A stretch of DNA of 64,000 bases from Planoprotostelium fungivorum (Eukaryota > Evosea > Variosea > Cavosteliida > Cavosteliaceae), in contig MDYQ01000046.1 of NCBI GenBank assembly GCA_003024175.1, positions 1 to 64,000 of the forward strand, read 5' to 3'. A model generated the notes under the pieces. The model saw only the letters and a list, made by a program, of their open reading frames with translations. It did no database searches and was not told the origin of the DNA. How positions within the stretch are numbered: the stretch's first letter is position 1; every line of letters starts with the position of its first letter. A program made the position numbers and the translations under genes. Shown piece after piece: positions 1 through 10,427 of the stretch.

Positions 1-686
1 GCGAGGGTCTCTAAGAAGTATCGACGCTGTCCTTTGATCTTGTTGCGGACATCAGTCAGCTCGACCATCAGTTGCGAATTCAGGCTTCTCTGTGATTCTA
101 ATTCCTCCTCGAGTTGTGCTACGTGTTGTCTCTCTGAATAAAGACGACGCTCTAAGATGTCGTTGATCTTCATGATCTGCAATATTGGTTCGTCTCTGAC
201 TCATCGTGCGCCACAGGATCTCACCTCGTCTCTCTCGTCTTTGATCTCCATCGCGATCTGTAGAACCTCTTCGAGTTCTTTTGCAGTCTCCTGACGTGAG
301 GCAGCTAGGTTGTCCCTCTCTTCTTTCAGTTGTATGGCTATCCCGCTGATCTCTTCGAAGGCTTTTGTCATTTTTTCAGTTTCCATCTGCCACCTAGCTT
401 CGATCTCAAAAAATCTCTCTTCGTATGCCTTCTCTTTCTCTGCGAATGCGGCGGCCATCGCTTGTCTGAGCGATTCTACATCGTCCGATGGATGGATGCG
501 ATTCAAATGGTGATGATCGAAACTCAGAGACTTTGTTATGAAGTTCTCTGGGTTGGCTGTGGGTGAACGAGGTGATGTGGGACGAGGCGCATCTTTCATC
601 TTTAAGACATCCGGGGAGACAGCAGCCTTCAGAGCATCGGCATATCGATAGAGAGACCGCTTCTTCGTGGAAGGAGATGATGACAT
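1..686 (-). CDS. Coiled-coil protein, 3' part cut off by window edge
   Basis: Reading starts at the ATG at 686 and runs in exon 1 to 225. A GTGAG...CAG intron (224-177) follows, and exon 2 (176-1) leaves the window in frame. The first ~75 residues are Ser/Pro-rich and basic. From about residue 75 the sequence is a continuous charged heptad-type coiled coil (Glu, Lys, Gln and Leu rich), and it stays so in exon 2 (for example 'VAQLEEELESQRSLNSQL'). No catalytic or binding motif is visible, so a scaffold or cytoskeleton-linked role is only a guess. The upstream 571 bp is shared with the divergent MAM33-like gene. Confidence 0.7.
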
Positions 687-1257
687 GTCATCAGTCCTGT
701 TGTTTGCTCGTCGGTTGGCTTTTTGGAAATGTCAGAGGCTAAAATCGACCGGAACCTATGATCTGGTATTACAACGATGTAGTTTGGGATGGACAATTGT
801 AAATAGATACGTGCAAGCTTAGAAGTTTTCATCACACGAAACCCTAGTGACGATGATCTGGAACAAAAGCTGTCGCTGTACTGTTGTAGATCCGTAGCGG
901 ACAGACAGTAGCAACCACTTGATGAAAAGCAAAAGAGATCATTCTCGCAGTGCACCGAGCGTTGTTGATAGATTCGTCATAATCGATGCAGGGTCCAAAT
1001 CCACCATCTCAGATGTTCTTATTCTCTGCTCGCTCTGCGTGACGTTGAATGAGCCGTCACAACGTCATTACGCCGATCGTCCAACTCTTCTGAATGAGCG
1101 ATAGATTGAGAAGAACCATATTTGAAAACGAAGAGACCTCCGTTTGCAGCCCTTCTCAAAGACTGCAGCTCAGCGGTTTGGGGGAGCAAAAAATCTGAAA
1201 ATTGCGATTTGCGCGTTGATGTGATCTGATCTCATTCTGATCGTGATCGACAACAAG
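687..1257. promoter_or_regulatory. Divergent intergenic region with CRE-like half sites
   Basis: The stretch lies between two genes transcribed away from each other. I see no convincing exon. Three TGACG/CGTCA half sites sit close together at 1040-1044, 1055-1059 and 1063-1067; such half sites are bound by CREB/ATF-type bZIP factors in other eukaryotes. The window encodes one such factor at 10.4-12.0 kb, but a functional link is inference. Confidence 0.3.
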
Positions 1258-2651
1258 ATGCACGGCCTCCGACATTTGTCTAAGAATTTAAACCACACAG
1301 TCTCTCCCGTGACACTCACTCCACGTGTCATACATTCTCCCTCCTCTATCATCTTCACACGCCCTCTGTCTGGTGGCGCTACAAAAGGTGAATGTCGATT
1401 GAACTTTCTGAACTGATGTGTTGAAGAGGGAAAAAAGAAGAAAGCCGGTCGATTTAGAACTGAGTATGCTCGTACTCATGGTCTACATGAATTGGAAGAT
1501 GAACCCGAACCTGAGCCGATCCCTTCACCAGCCGCTAAACCCACTCCTACACCCACTCCTGCTCAGAGAGTGACACCGCCAGCTCAGACAACATTTGCAA
1601 CAGCACCGAAGAAGACAGCACCTGTTGCAACAGGACCAGCTATTCGATTGTCTGAGATCTCGAGAGCACAACGTGCACTCATGAAACGGTGTGTTGATAA
1701 CTGATATCATCTGATTCTTACATGGAACAACAGTCTCGCTGTTGAAGGAGTTGACGACAAAAAACTCATCGAAGTCCATTGTCCATCGAAGAGAGCGAGA
1801 GAATATGAGGAGAAGAGCGGCATCCGTATCACCGGACAGAATGGAACACACCTCTACATGGAACTCCCCGAGACGGAACACGGAAGGTGAGATGATGTGT
1901 CTCATTCAACATTCTCAACGCCATACAGAGTCGTCATCAGACTGCCAAAAGAGAGATCTGAAGTTGTGAGTTCCTCGCTATCCTCTATATCTCTTCCCTT
2001 TAACTCTGAATCATCACGCGATCTTCTCATGCAAATCCAAATTGAAGAAAAATCAGGACGAATACAACGACAATTTATTGTTCAAGAGGCTGCAACGACA
2101 GGAACACGAGAAACACAAAGACAACACGACCGAACTGATGGAAGCCTTGGCCGCTCGAGAGAAGAACATGGTGAGACGATGCATCACGTTCCATCTGATG
2201 GACGCAGGAAAACAATCCGTTGGCTTTCATGACTTTGACTTTCGATATCGAAATCATTCCAAACACGGGACAAGCCATCCTCTTACAATGCCGTAACATG
2301 TGCCAACAGAGGGACTTGGAGGTGACAGACGCACATGATGACCGACACCTCTTAACACGATCTCAGTTTGTATTTCTCGCCATCAACGACGAGCCACTAT
2401 TTGTAGATCAGCCAGAAGCTCTTCAGATCAACGAGGACGAGGTGACACGTGCATGAGATGGAGATGATGACAGAGAGAAGGTGTTCCAACTGCCCGAAGA
2501 GCTGATGGACAGGCCGCTCACCCGATATCTCGAACTCTTTGGAATCACATCTGAGCTGGGTCCTTATGCAAAGTGGATCCACATGAGGTACTCTCAGGCC
2601 ACAAAACAATCTTTCGTCATTCAGCTTCAGAACTTCTTGGGAGGGAATTAA
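1258..2651 (+). CDS. MAM33/p32 (C1QBP-like) mitochondrial matrix protein
   Basis: MAM33/p32 proteins are acidic doughnut-shaped trimers of the mitochondrial matrix linked to mitochondrial translation and ribosome assembly. The model has about seven exons. Exon 1 (1258-1387) encodes a Met-His-Gly-Leu-Arg start rich in Arg, Ser and Thr with no acidic residues, a good mitochondrial presequence. A Pro/Glu- and Pro/Thr-rich linker follows, then a beta-rich core. The C-terminus (residues after 'LPEELMDRPLTRYLELFGI') matches the family's closing helices, in which a 'YLExRGI' motif is followed by an aromatic helical segment. The last intron seems to use a GAG acceptor just after a CAG. The central Gln/Glu/Lys-rich exon (about 2065-2170) is longer and more charged than in typical members. 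The start was chosen because it gives the presequence and an in-frame splice. Confidence 0.65.
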
Positions 2652-2867
2652 AGAGGTTGATTCTCACCGTCGATCGTGTTGTCATCATTGTGGTTCGTTC
2701 TCTCATCATCATGATCTGTCATAACACGCGGATAGACTTGAGTTCAGCGATGAGGTGAAGCGCTGCGACTGATCTCCTCCCTTTTTATTGTACAATCACA
2801 TCTTTCTCATCTTCCTACACGTAATGACCTCGAATCCTTCCACATTGCGCTCGACTCTAACTTGTGC

Positions 2868-3226
2868 TCAGTCTGTGATAGGAGATAGTTTCTCCCACCT
2901 CGATCTCTGATTTTGAAACCACACTTGGATGTGTCTCGAGCTGGTCTGGAATCTTGACGCCAGTTGTTCTCTCTCCTCGAAAGATGGATACGGTGACCTC
3001 ATATAAAATCGATTGAGTTCTTCCTTCTGCCTCGCCGTGAAAGCCCTGCGAGGCGAATTCTTTCCATCCGCTGACCACTCGTTAGACATCCGAGATGCTG
3101 GATAGTCTCTATCTCCTCACTCTTCTGCTTGTTGTCCTTCACTGACGGATTATAGAAGAAGATTCTCGGTTGAACAGAGGTCCGGTCTGGAAAATTGAAA
3201 GGACTTATGATGGAGGATATGTTCAT
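2868..3226 (-). CDS. Small homeodomain transcription factor
   Basis: There are two exons, 3226-3121 and 3097-2868, joined by a 23-bp interval with GT/AG borders that keeps the frame. The product is about 111 residues. A homeodomain fills residues ~50-108: an Arg-rich N-terminal arm, helix 1 around 'QKEELNRFY', helix 2 around 'FEEREQLASRF', and recognition helix 3 'RHIQVWFQNQRSRWEK' with the invariant Trp-Phe-x-Asn-x-Arg. The spacing between helices 1 and 2 has no three-residue insertion, so it is a typical rather than TALE homeodomain. The short N-terminal region is Ser/Ile/Pro-rich. The protein is little more than a DNA-binding domain, so it may need a partner. If the 23-bp intron is not real, translation could begin at the ATG at 3089, which still covers the homeodomain. 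Confidence 0.75.
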
Positions 3227-3362
3227 TTGCGGTTGTGGCAAGTGCGGACGAATAGGTGTGATGCGGTTGAGGATTTGTTACGATATCGTGTCGCAATCTA
3301 TCAAACAAGTTACGGGACCAACCCCCTTTGAATGACATGTCCTCCTCGGGCTGGAGGACCTT

Positions 3363-3941
3363 TCACTCAACGACCTCTCGAGATTTTCGGCTCAATACGC
3401 GCCGATTGTTATTGCGTCTTTCCCTCGGGAGCAAAGGGCTACGAAAGGCTTCTCGTCTCTTAAAATCAGTCCTCCATTGTGAATCGCACCTGTTATACAT
3501 ATCACCGGACAAGGTGACGAGAGCGATGAGAATGGTCCAAGTCTCGATCAGCAAATTGCACAGAAACATCCAAGTCCTCTTGTATGGACGATTTCACCCC
3601 AGTAACACCACCCACCTTGTCTGGAAGGCTAAGATGATCTCGTCTGATCTACAACGAGTCCATCAAATTTCATATGTTCAATGACGTCATCACTCACCGT
3701 TATCCGTCTAGGGGGCAATGTTGTCACCTCCGCTCGGCGTTCGTTGCCATGGAGACTGCACGGAGTCACCGGTGTCAATTTCTATAAGACGAAAGAGAGA
3801 GCGTGAGATCAAGGATAGAAGAAGACATCGAACGAGAAGTGTAAGTACCGTTTCAAGTGGTCTTCGTGAGTCAACAACTCGTGCTATTTGATGACTCTCC
3901 ACGATCGGTATATCCAGTATGCCATCGCGATATGTCGACAT
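3363..3941 (-). CDS. Putative single-pass membrane protein, unrecognised
   Basis: I do not recognise this gene. Four exons join in one frame: ATG at 3941 to about 3852, then about 3789-3702, about 3655-3625 and about 3588-3363, each interval with GT/AG borders. The ~150-residue product has a polar N-terminal half. A hydrophobic stretch follows (residues ~95-115, 'CNLLIETWTILIALVTL') and then a strongly basic tail with repeated Arg. By the positive-inside rule the tail would face the cytosol. A second small reading frame starting at 4084 begins with a good signal-peptide-like segment followed by a Cys-rich run (CQDCPGCLLC) and overlaps the upstream side. It may be a separate gene or an alternative first exon. 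Confidence 0.4.
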
Positions 3942-4168
3942 GTCGACACCACATTACATCTACAGTCATCCCGCCATGCAAGCGATGTAGGACAGAGTAG
4001 ACACCCAGGACAGTCTTGACATTCAAATGATCGGATTCCGAATACGACAGAGACCAACAGCAGCATGTGGAACCATGTCGACAAATGGTGTGAAAATCGA
4101 AATTAAATGTTGGATAATTTGTGCGATCTACAAACACCAAATGCGTAGAAAATCGAAACATCAGCATC

Positions 4169-5264
4169 ATGTCAGACTCTTCAGACGACGAGAAGCCACA
4201 GAACGTGTATGTACCTTTTGGACAACGTGAGGAATGGGAAGACGTGACCCCTGTTCCTCAAGATGATGGACCGAATCCAGTCTGTCGAATTGCATATGAC
4301 GACCAATGTGAGATCGTATACCCATCTTTCGAGATCAATTGATAAAAAATTAGTCACGGACACGATGAACTACTTTCGCGCCATCGTCCGTTCAGATGAG
4401 AGATCTCCCAGAGCACTGGCCATCACTGGAGATGCCATCCGATTGAACACTGGTAATTACACCGCATGGTATTATAGACGTCTCGTCTTGGACAGCCTCA
4501 AGTCCGATCTTCCCAAAGAACTCGAGTTCATCACTTCCATTGGAATCAAGAACCCGAAGAACTATCAAATCTGGTATCATCGTAGAGCCATCGTCGAGAA
4601 ATTGGGAGATTACTCTCGCGAGAGACAATACACGGAGGAACACATCCAACAAGACTCAAAGAACTACCACGCGTGGGCTCACAGACAATGGGTCGTAGAG
4701 GTGATTCATCCATCATCATACAATCATTTCCATTCTGACACGATGCATCACAGACCAATGGATGGTGGGACACCGAGTTGGAATACATCGACAAACTCCT
4801 CCAATATGACGTTCGAAACAACTCCGCCTGGAATCAGAGATATTTTGCCATCACTCGCAACAAGACGAGACAAGTCGATCAGAATCTCGCGACACAGGAG
4901 ACGGACTATGCCATCTCTTACGCTAAGAAGGCACCGAACAACCAGAGCCCCTGGCTATATATCAAAGGGTGAGAGAGATCGGCTCGTTGTAGATTGACAC
5001 CGTCCAGGCTGAACAATCAGGACGTGGGGAAATTGAAGGAAATCTGCGAGCATTTCCATCAGAATTATCCGACCAGTCCACACGCTGCAGGTATGCTGGC
5101 TGAGTTGCACCAGAAGGAGGGCAACAAGACGAGATCAGACGAGGTGATGGTCCATCTTTCATGATGATCATCACTGACATCGCTGACAGTTGTACAATCT
5201 ATTGGCAAACAATTTAGACTCAATTCACAAAAAGTACTGGATCTACAAGATGCAACAAGAATAA
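4169..5264 (+). CDS. FNTA: Protein farnesyltransferase/geranylgeranyltransferase I alpha subunit
   Basis: This subunit pairs with a beta subunit to attach farnesyl or geranylgeranyl groups to CaaX cysteines, for example on Ras and Rho proteins. There are five exons with introns at 4308-4353, 4701-4753, near 4975-5016 and near 5146-5193. Five PPTA helical-hairpin repeats are visible with the Asn-x-x-x-Trp core: 'NYTAWYYRR', '[13 protein letters not shown]', '[13 protein letters not shown]', '[10 protein letters not shown]' and '[10 protein letters not shown]'. The third is the near-invariant hallmark of the family. The acidic N-terminus (Ser/Asp/Glu) is usual. The product of about 300 residues is close to typical length. 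The fourth exon border has two in-frame acceptor choices (AG at about 5000 or 5016). Confidence 0.9.
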
Positions 5265-5400
5265 ATCGAAATAAACTTTCACCTCCTGCACAGATCCTCT
5301 CTCGTTCCGCGTTCGTGGGATGGATGAGGTAAACATCCATGATGAGATTGATGTTCTGGTTGGTGGTGATGACCGATGTGATTGTCATGCATTCCTACTC

Positions 5401-5896
5401 TCAAAGCTTGAGACAAATACAATATTGCAGCTACACAGATGTACGTTCACACGTGAAAGCGTGTCATCATCGACAGAAAGAACAACAAGGGGTCGAGGTG
5501 TCTGAGATGTTCTAACCCACATGAAGCTGCTCAGCGTCTCGTCCTTCCCTTCCATAAACGATAGGGGTGTCTTCTTCAAAGACATTTCATAGACCGATGA
5601 GGTCGCACCGAGCGAATGATCCAAGATGATCCTCTATAAAAATCTTCGTCGTAAACCTTATATCCAATAAGCCACAAAATATCGACCCTCAGGAGCCACA
5701 CACCTTCACAGGTGTCCGACTCGAACTCCACCTTGATTGACACCGTCCTCTATGCCGTTGACTTTGTGACGTTGGGAGCTCAGATGTCCGCCATCACGTG
5801 ATAGATATCCCGCTGCAAGTACCGCGGAAAATTGATTCCCGAACCATTTCCGCGCACATCCAATATTTGAATAGCGTGAAGCGTTACATAGGCCAT
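5401..5896 (-). CDS. Small unknown protein, spliced
   Basis: This is not recognised. An ATG at 5896 opens a frame that continues in register through introns at about 5805-5755 (GTGATG...CATAG), about 5610-5575 and about 5520-5430. It ends at a TGA at 5401. The product of ~110 residues alternates hydrophobic and charged residues in a beta-rich pattern and includes 'GVWLLRVDILWLIGYK' and 'TPLSFMEGKDETLSSF'. No signal peptide or domain motif is evident. The start lies only 90 bp from that of the divergent S53 peptidase, so the two would share a promoter. It is supported only by frame continuity across several introns. Confidence 0.4.
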
Positions 5897-5986
5897 AGCG
5901 TTGGGCTTCAAGTCTGGCGGGCACCTCTATCAAGGTTGATGAAAGTGAAAATCATTCTTCAGCAGCCCAGCACGAGAGCAAGCAAC

Positions 5987-7239
5987 ATGAGATACTTTGC
6001 CATCTTTGTCCTCCTCTCCCTCGCCACCGTGGTTCTATCGGACATCCAACATTCTCACGGAAGACTCTTTCCTGTCCGTCTGTTGGGCCATCAGATCGAG
6101 GAACTGATCGAGAGGGATCTCAACTTCACGCTGGGCCTCTTGCACCTCCTTCCATTCAGAAAGCGTGCTGGCTCTGCTCGCGTTCTCACACCGTCTCAGC
6201 TGCGAACCATCTACAACGTCCCAGGAGGAGCTAACGCTGGGTCCGGCCAGACTGTAGCCGTCGTCGTGGCTTACGGAGCTTCAACTGCAGAGAGCGATCT
6301 CGCCGCGTTCAGCTCGAGATACGGACTGCCATCGTGCACCACTGCCAACGGATGTTTCAAGAAGGTCGACCAGAACGGAGGCACCAACATCCCCGCCGAC
6401 GACACGACTCAAAACGGAGGGTGAGATCCCATCGATCGACATCATGTGATTGAATGAGACGATCAGTTGGTCTCTCGAAACCAACTTGGACCTCCAGACG
6501 ATCCACTCCGTCGCTCCTTACGCCAAGATCGTCCTCGTCTGCGCCAAAAGCGCCGGTTCCGATCTCTACACCGCCGTGAAGACCGCCGCCGGCTTGTCCT
6601 CCATCGTCTCCATGAGCTGGGGAGGTGCTGAAGGCAGTTCCGTCTACACTTACTCGGAGAATATCTTCACCAGCGGCCACACCAACGGCGTCAGTTTCTT
6701 CGCATCGACCGGAGACGATGGTCAGAAGTCTGGCTACCCCTCCATGTCACCCAACGTCGTTGCCGTGGGAGGAACCACCACATACACCAACACCGACGGC
6801 TCTCTTGCTTCAGAGTCCGCATGGTCTGGAACCGGAGGTGGCTGCAGCGCCGTCTACAGCATGAGTACAGCTCAGAAGACAAACAGCCTTGCCGTCAGCA
6901 AGTGTGGATCGAAGCGGGCGACCCCAGACATCGCTTTCGACGCCGATCCCAACACGGGAGTGACCGTCTATTACAGCGGATCGTGGTACACGGTGGGTGT
7001 CTGTCGATTAGAGATGGTCTCTGAAGTGATTATAGGTCGGTGGAACATCTCTCGCTACTCCCATTTCTTCGGGCAGAACAGCTGCCGTGAAGGCTTCTTC
7101 TGGAGGCGCCGTCTTTGACGCCTCGTACTTTTATTCCAGCCAGAGATCTTACAGAGACGTTACCACTGGAAGCAATGCCAACTACAACGCAGGCACTGGT
7201 TACGACTTGACTACTGGCTTGGGCGTGTGGCTCAATTGA
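5987..7239 (+). CDS. Secreted sedolisin-type serine-carboxyl peptidase (S53)
   Basis: S53 peptidases are acid-acting endopeptidases or tripeptidyl peptidases with a Ser-Glu-Asp catalytic triad. There are three exons (5987-6420, 6467-6992, 7036-7239) giving 387 residues. Residues 1-18 form a clean signal peptide ('MRYFAIFVLLSLATVVLS'). Catalytic Glu149 and Asp153 lie in 'WSLETNLDLQ', the oxyanion Asp is near 228 in 'ASTGDDG', and the nucleophile Ser325 is in 'GGTSLATP'. The C-terminal calcium-site signature 'GTGYDLTTGLGV' is present. Only about 45 residues separate the signal peptide from the catalytic domain, so the large pro-kumamolisin domain of many members is missing. It probably acts in food vacuoles or outside the cell. 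Exons are clearly more GC-rich than the flanks. Confidence 0.9.
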
Positions 7240-7739
7240 GATCACTCTGCTCCTCTTTGTTTGATAAATGTAATTTGAAAAGATTCACGTCTGTTCGCTT
7301 CTATCACAATTGAATCAACATTCTCGCTGGCTTTCATGACAGCAGCCATTGTCAATACCAACGCCAAGAGACTTCTATTTATTTTACATGGAAACAAGTC
7401 TCCTCTTCCCTTCCGTGCTCACCAACTCGCTTAGATTGCAATCTCGTTTCCGATCTACATGATTCAATTTGCTACATCCTGGATGTGAATCTACGAATTG
7501 TCGACCGTTATCGTTAATGGAATTTCAGCTCTCAGCATTGACGCGTATGCGTTGTTGTTAGTTCAGCTATAGTCCAATGGTTTTTCTTTCCTTTGCTCGG
7601 GATCCTATCTATCGGTACCCGATTCATTCAGATTTACGCCTTCGGTAATCAGGTGCTCATTGCCATCGTCAAGTATGAATAATCCCGACAACAGAGGACA
7701 GACATGATGATCCGATCTGATCGCGTTCAACCGCCTCTT
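7240..7739. other. Intergenic, nothing clear
   Basis: About 500 bp of AT-richer sequence lies between the peptidase stop and the dehydrogenase fragment. I find no exon chain, RNA gene or repeat here. The last ~100 bp may hold further decayed upstream sequence of the dehydrogenase fragment. Confidence 0.4.
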
Positions 7740-8064
7740 CAAATCCCTCCAACTACCTACCACTCGAGCCTGCCACATCAGAGCAGTAGATCGTGATCAA
7801 CGGCGCATTTTCCTCCGTCGGTGACTTCGCACTCCAACTCGCCAAGCTGGCCAACCTCAAGGCCATCGTCGTGGCCGGCTCTTTGAAAGACGTGAGACCA
7901 TATACAAATCGCTTGTCTTATGCCGTATCCGAAGTTGAAACCGTCGACACCACACCGAGTGTCATCAGAAATAACGGAAGATCGCAGTGGTCTCACCACC
8001 TCCAGAGAGTATCGACATCCCTTCCAACGTCAAACTTCTGGATGGAATATAGTCTCGCAAAGAA
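7740..8064 (+). pseudogene. Fragment of a zinc-type medium-chain dehydrogenase (quinone oxidoreductase-like)
   Basis: The stretch encodes the Rossmann-fold part of an MDR enzyme: a Pro/Leu/Glu-rich lead-in near 7750, then 'VINGAFSSVGDFALQLAKL' (7790-7850), which corresponds to the NAD(P)-binding 'VLINGASSSVG' region. After a GTGAG...CAG gap there is a piece resembling a late strand ('VVSPPPESIDIPSNVKLLDG', about 7990-8045). An in-frame stop lies directly before the Rossmann motif. The catalytic N-terminal domain and most of the cofactor domain are absent. It is a truncated remnant of a host gene. Confidence 0.55.
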
Positions 8065-8100
8065 GTTGTGCTGATATTGTTTTATTCTCACAGGCTGGAC

Positions 8101-10046
8101 CTATACATCTGGCTTATGCCGCTTGTGATTGTCGAGCAGTTGTACCACCTCTGTGTGTCCTCTCTTCATTGCGACTCTCTTGGCTGCGTCTATCTGCGCT
8201 GCTGCATCCACGCGAGGATGAGACAACAGCAGCTCGACGATATTGGCGTGTCCTTCCTCTGCCGATATGACGATAAGACTATCTCTGGATGGGTCGACTT
8301 GCTCGTCGGCCAGAAGGCACCGCAACGTGTGGATGCAACTGCCCTCAGATGCTTCTTTGATGGTCTCGGATTGTGTTGATGTATCTACTCGAGGATGAGC
8401 CAAAAGGAGTTGCACTATTGGATGATGTCCTCTGTGAGCCGCCCATCTGATGGCAGCATTGTCTAGTGCTGATGGGTCCACCCGTAGATCGGACAAAAGC
8501 AGTTGTACAGTCTCTATATGACATTCAGAGGCCGCCATTATGATGGCTTCATTGTCTAGTGCTGATGGGTCCACCCGTAGATCGGACAAAAGCAGTTGTA
8601 CAGTCTCTGTGTAACCCTCAGAGGCCGCCCCTCTGATGGCAGCATTGTCTAGTGCTGATGGGTCCACCCGTAGATCGGACAAAAGCAGTTGTACAATCTC
8701 TATATGACCTCCAGTGGCCGCCCCTCTGATGGCATAATTGTCTAGTGCTGATGGATTCACACGAGGATCGGACAAGAGCAGCCTTACGATATCAGTATGG
8801 CCAATGGCCGCAGCCTCTCTGATGGCCCAATTCTCGTTTGCTGATGGGTCCACACGTGAATCGGACAAAAGCAGCCGTACAATTTCAGTGAGGCCTTCTG
8901 TGGCCGCCTTTCCGATGATCTCATTGTCTGGTGTAGATGGATCCACCCGAGGATCGGAGAAGAGCAGCTGTGCAACTTCACCATAACCTTCTGTAGCTGC
9001 CCATATCATGATGCGATTATCGATTGCTGATGGGTCCACGAGAGGATGGGATAAGAGCAGCCGTACAATCTTAATGTAGCCGTTCCGAATTCCGCTTATG
9101 ATGGCCTCGTTGTCTAGTGCTGATGGATCCACTCGAGGATCGGACAAGAGCAGCCGTACAGTCTTATTGTGACCGTTCCTGGCTGCGTATTGGATGGCCC
9201 TGTTGTCTCGTGCTGATGGATCCACTCGAGGATCGGACAAGAGCAACCGTACAGTGGTACTATAACCGTCTTTGGCTGCGTATCGGATGGCCTTGTTGTC
9301 TAGTGCTGATGGATCCACCGAGGATCAGACAAGAGTAACCGTACGACTTCATCGTGACCTTTAGCGGCCGCCCCTCTGATGGCCTTATTGTCTAGTGCTG
9401 ATGGGTCCACCCGTAGATCGGACAAAAGCAGTTGTACAGTCTCTGCGTAACGTCTAGTGGCCGCCTTTCTGATGGCCTTATTGTCTCGTGCTGATGGGTC
9501 CACCCGAGGATCGGACAAGAGCAACCGTACGACTTCATTGCGACCGTCAGCGGCCGCCACTCTGATGGCCTTATTGTCTCGTGCTGATGGGTCCACCCGA
9601 GGATCGGACAAGAACAACCGTACGGCTTCACTGTGACCTTTAGCTGCCGCATATATGATGGCCTCATTGTCCTTTGCTGATGGATCCACACGTGGATCAT
9701 TGAGGAGTATCCGTACAATCTCAGTTGACTTTCCTTCTGATGCGTAACTGAGGAGCTCCATGTTTCTACCGTATAATTTCAGCTCATTACGAGCCAATAG
9801 GAAGCGTAACGATTCGATCTTGTTTTTAGATACTGCAGAATACAGATCACCATCGGTCAGCCAATGAGTGAAGCTGTCCACTGAGAAGGTCAGAAAGGCT
9901 TGTTTGCTACCGATTGTCTCACCGATGTCTTTCCACAATTTGCATGTCAGGCGAAGAGTGGCGATTTTGTAACGTGTTTCTGTCCCCGTCACCAGGTGCA
10001 AGATGAGTTTTGTTATGTCGTGACTGGAGATGATACCGTTAGACAT
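8101..10046 (-). CDS. F-box-like ankyrin-repeat protein with one frameshift
   Basis: From the ATG at 10046 an F-box-like helical region (residues ~5-45, ending 'LRLTCKLWKDIG') leads into about 17 ankyrin-like units. Most are exactly 31 residues, of the form x-x-DN-x-AI-x-x-AA-x-x-G-x-x-x-x-V-x-LLLSDPRVDPS. Each unit is 93 bp, and many are nearly identical at DNA level, so the array has expanded or been homogenised recently. F-box proteins recruit targets to SCF ubiquitin ligases and ankyrins bind the target; this is family knowledge. At about 9318 one base is missing from a repeat (CCACCGAGG where siblings have CCACTCGAGG), which splits the frame into 10046-9300 and 9318-8101. No introns are apparent. 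Either this is a young pseudogene or the base is an assembly error in repetitive sequence. Confidence 0.75.
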
Positions 10047-10427
10047 CAGTTATCCCCTCTTCTCGGTCGAAAGTAAATGAAGATCTGACTGATCTCGCAC
10101 AAACCACGGAGTCGTTCAGAATAAAAACCGCGGAGTCGTTCAGAATAAAATGCATCATCGCGAGACCAGGTGACTTCTTCCTATGGTAGTCTGGGCTCCA
10201 TTGAAGGTGGCCGAACCCACTTCTGTCTTGGTGCACAACTGTCTTTGAAGAGTGTTGAAATGAGATACCTATGGTGATATCACTCCAACAAGGAATTGGT
10301 AGTGCTACCGGCACTTCTCTGGCGAGAGCCTCACGACGGCCTTCTTCAAGATGTTAGCGATGGAGATGACGATTGCCGTCTCTAGAATGAAATAAAACGG
10401 GTTGTTGACATTTAATCTTTATAGAAA
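10047..10427. other. Intergenic, 5' flank of the ankyrin gene and 3' flank of the bZIP gene
   Basis: No exon is seen here apart from the neighbours' flanks. The region contains a short perfect tandem repeat that is listed separately. Confidence 0.4.
10107..10150. repeat. 20-bp perfect direct repeat upstream of the ankyrin gene
   Basis: CGGAGTCGTTCAGAATAAAA occurs at 10107-10126 and again at 10131-10150, a 24-bp period. It lies 61-104 bp before the start codon of the F-box/ankyrin gene, so it may be a doubled promoter element. No other copy was noticed. Confidence 0.6.

Noticed and set aside
5987-7239. Recent horizontal transfer of the S53 peptidase because of its high GC
   Set aside because: It has three exons with local-style introns and a normal amoebal signal peptide. 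S53 enzymes are known in slime moulds, so GC content alone does not support transfer.
8400-9720. Possible 93-bp satellite DNA
   Set aside because: The units encode a continuous ankyrin pattern with amino-acid level constraint, so the repeat is coding rather than satellite.
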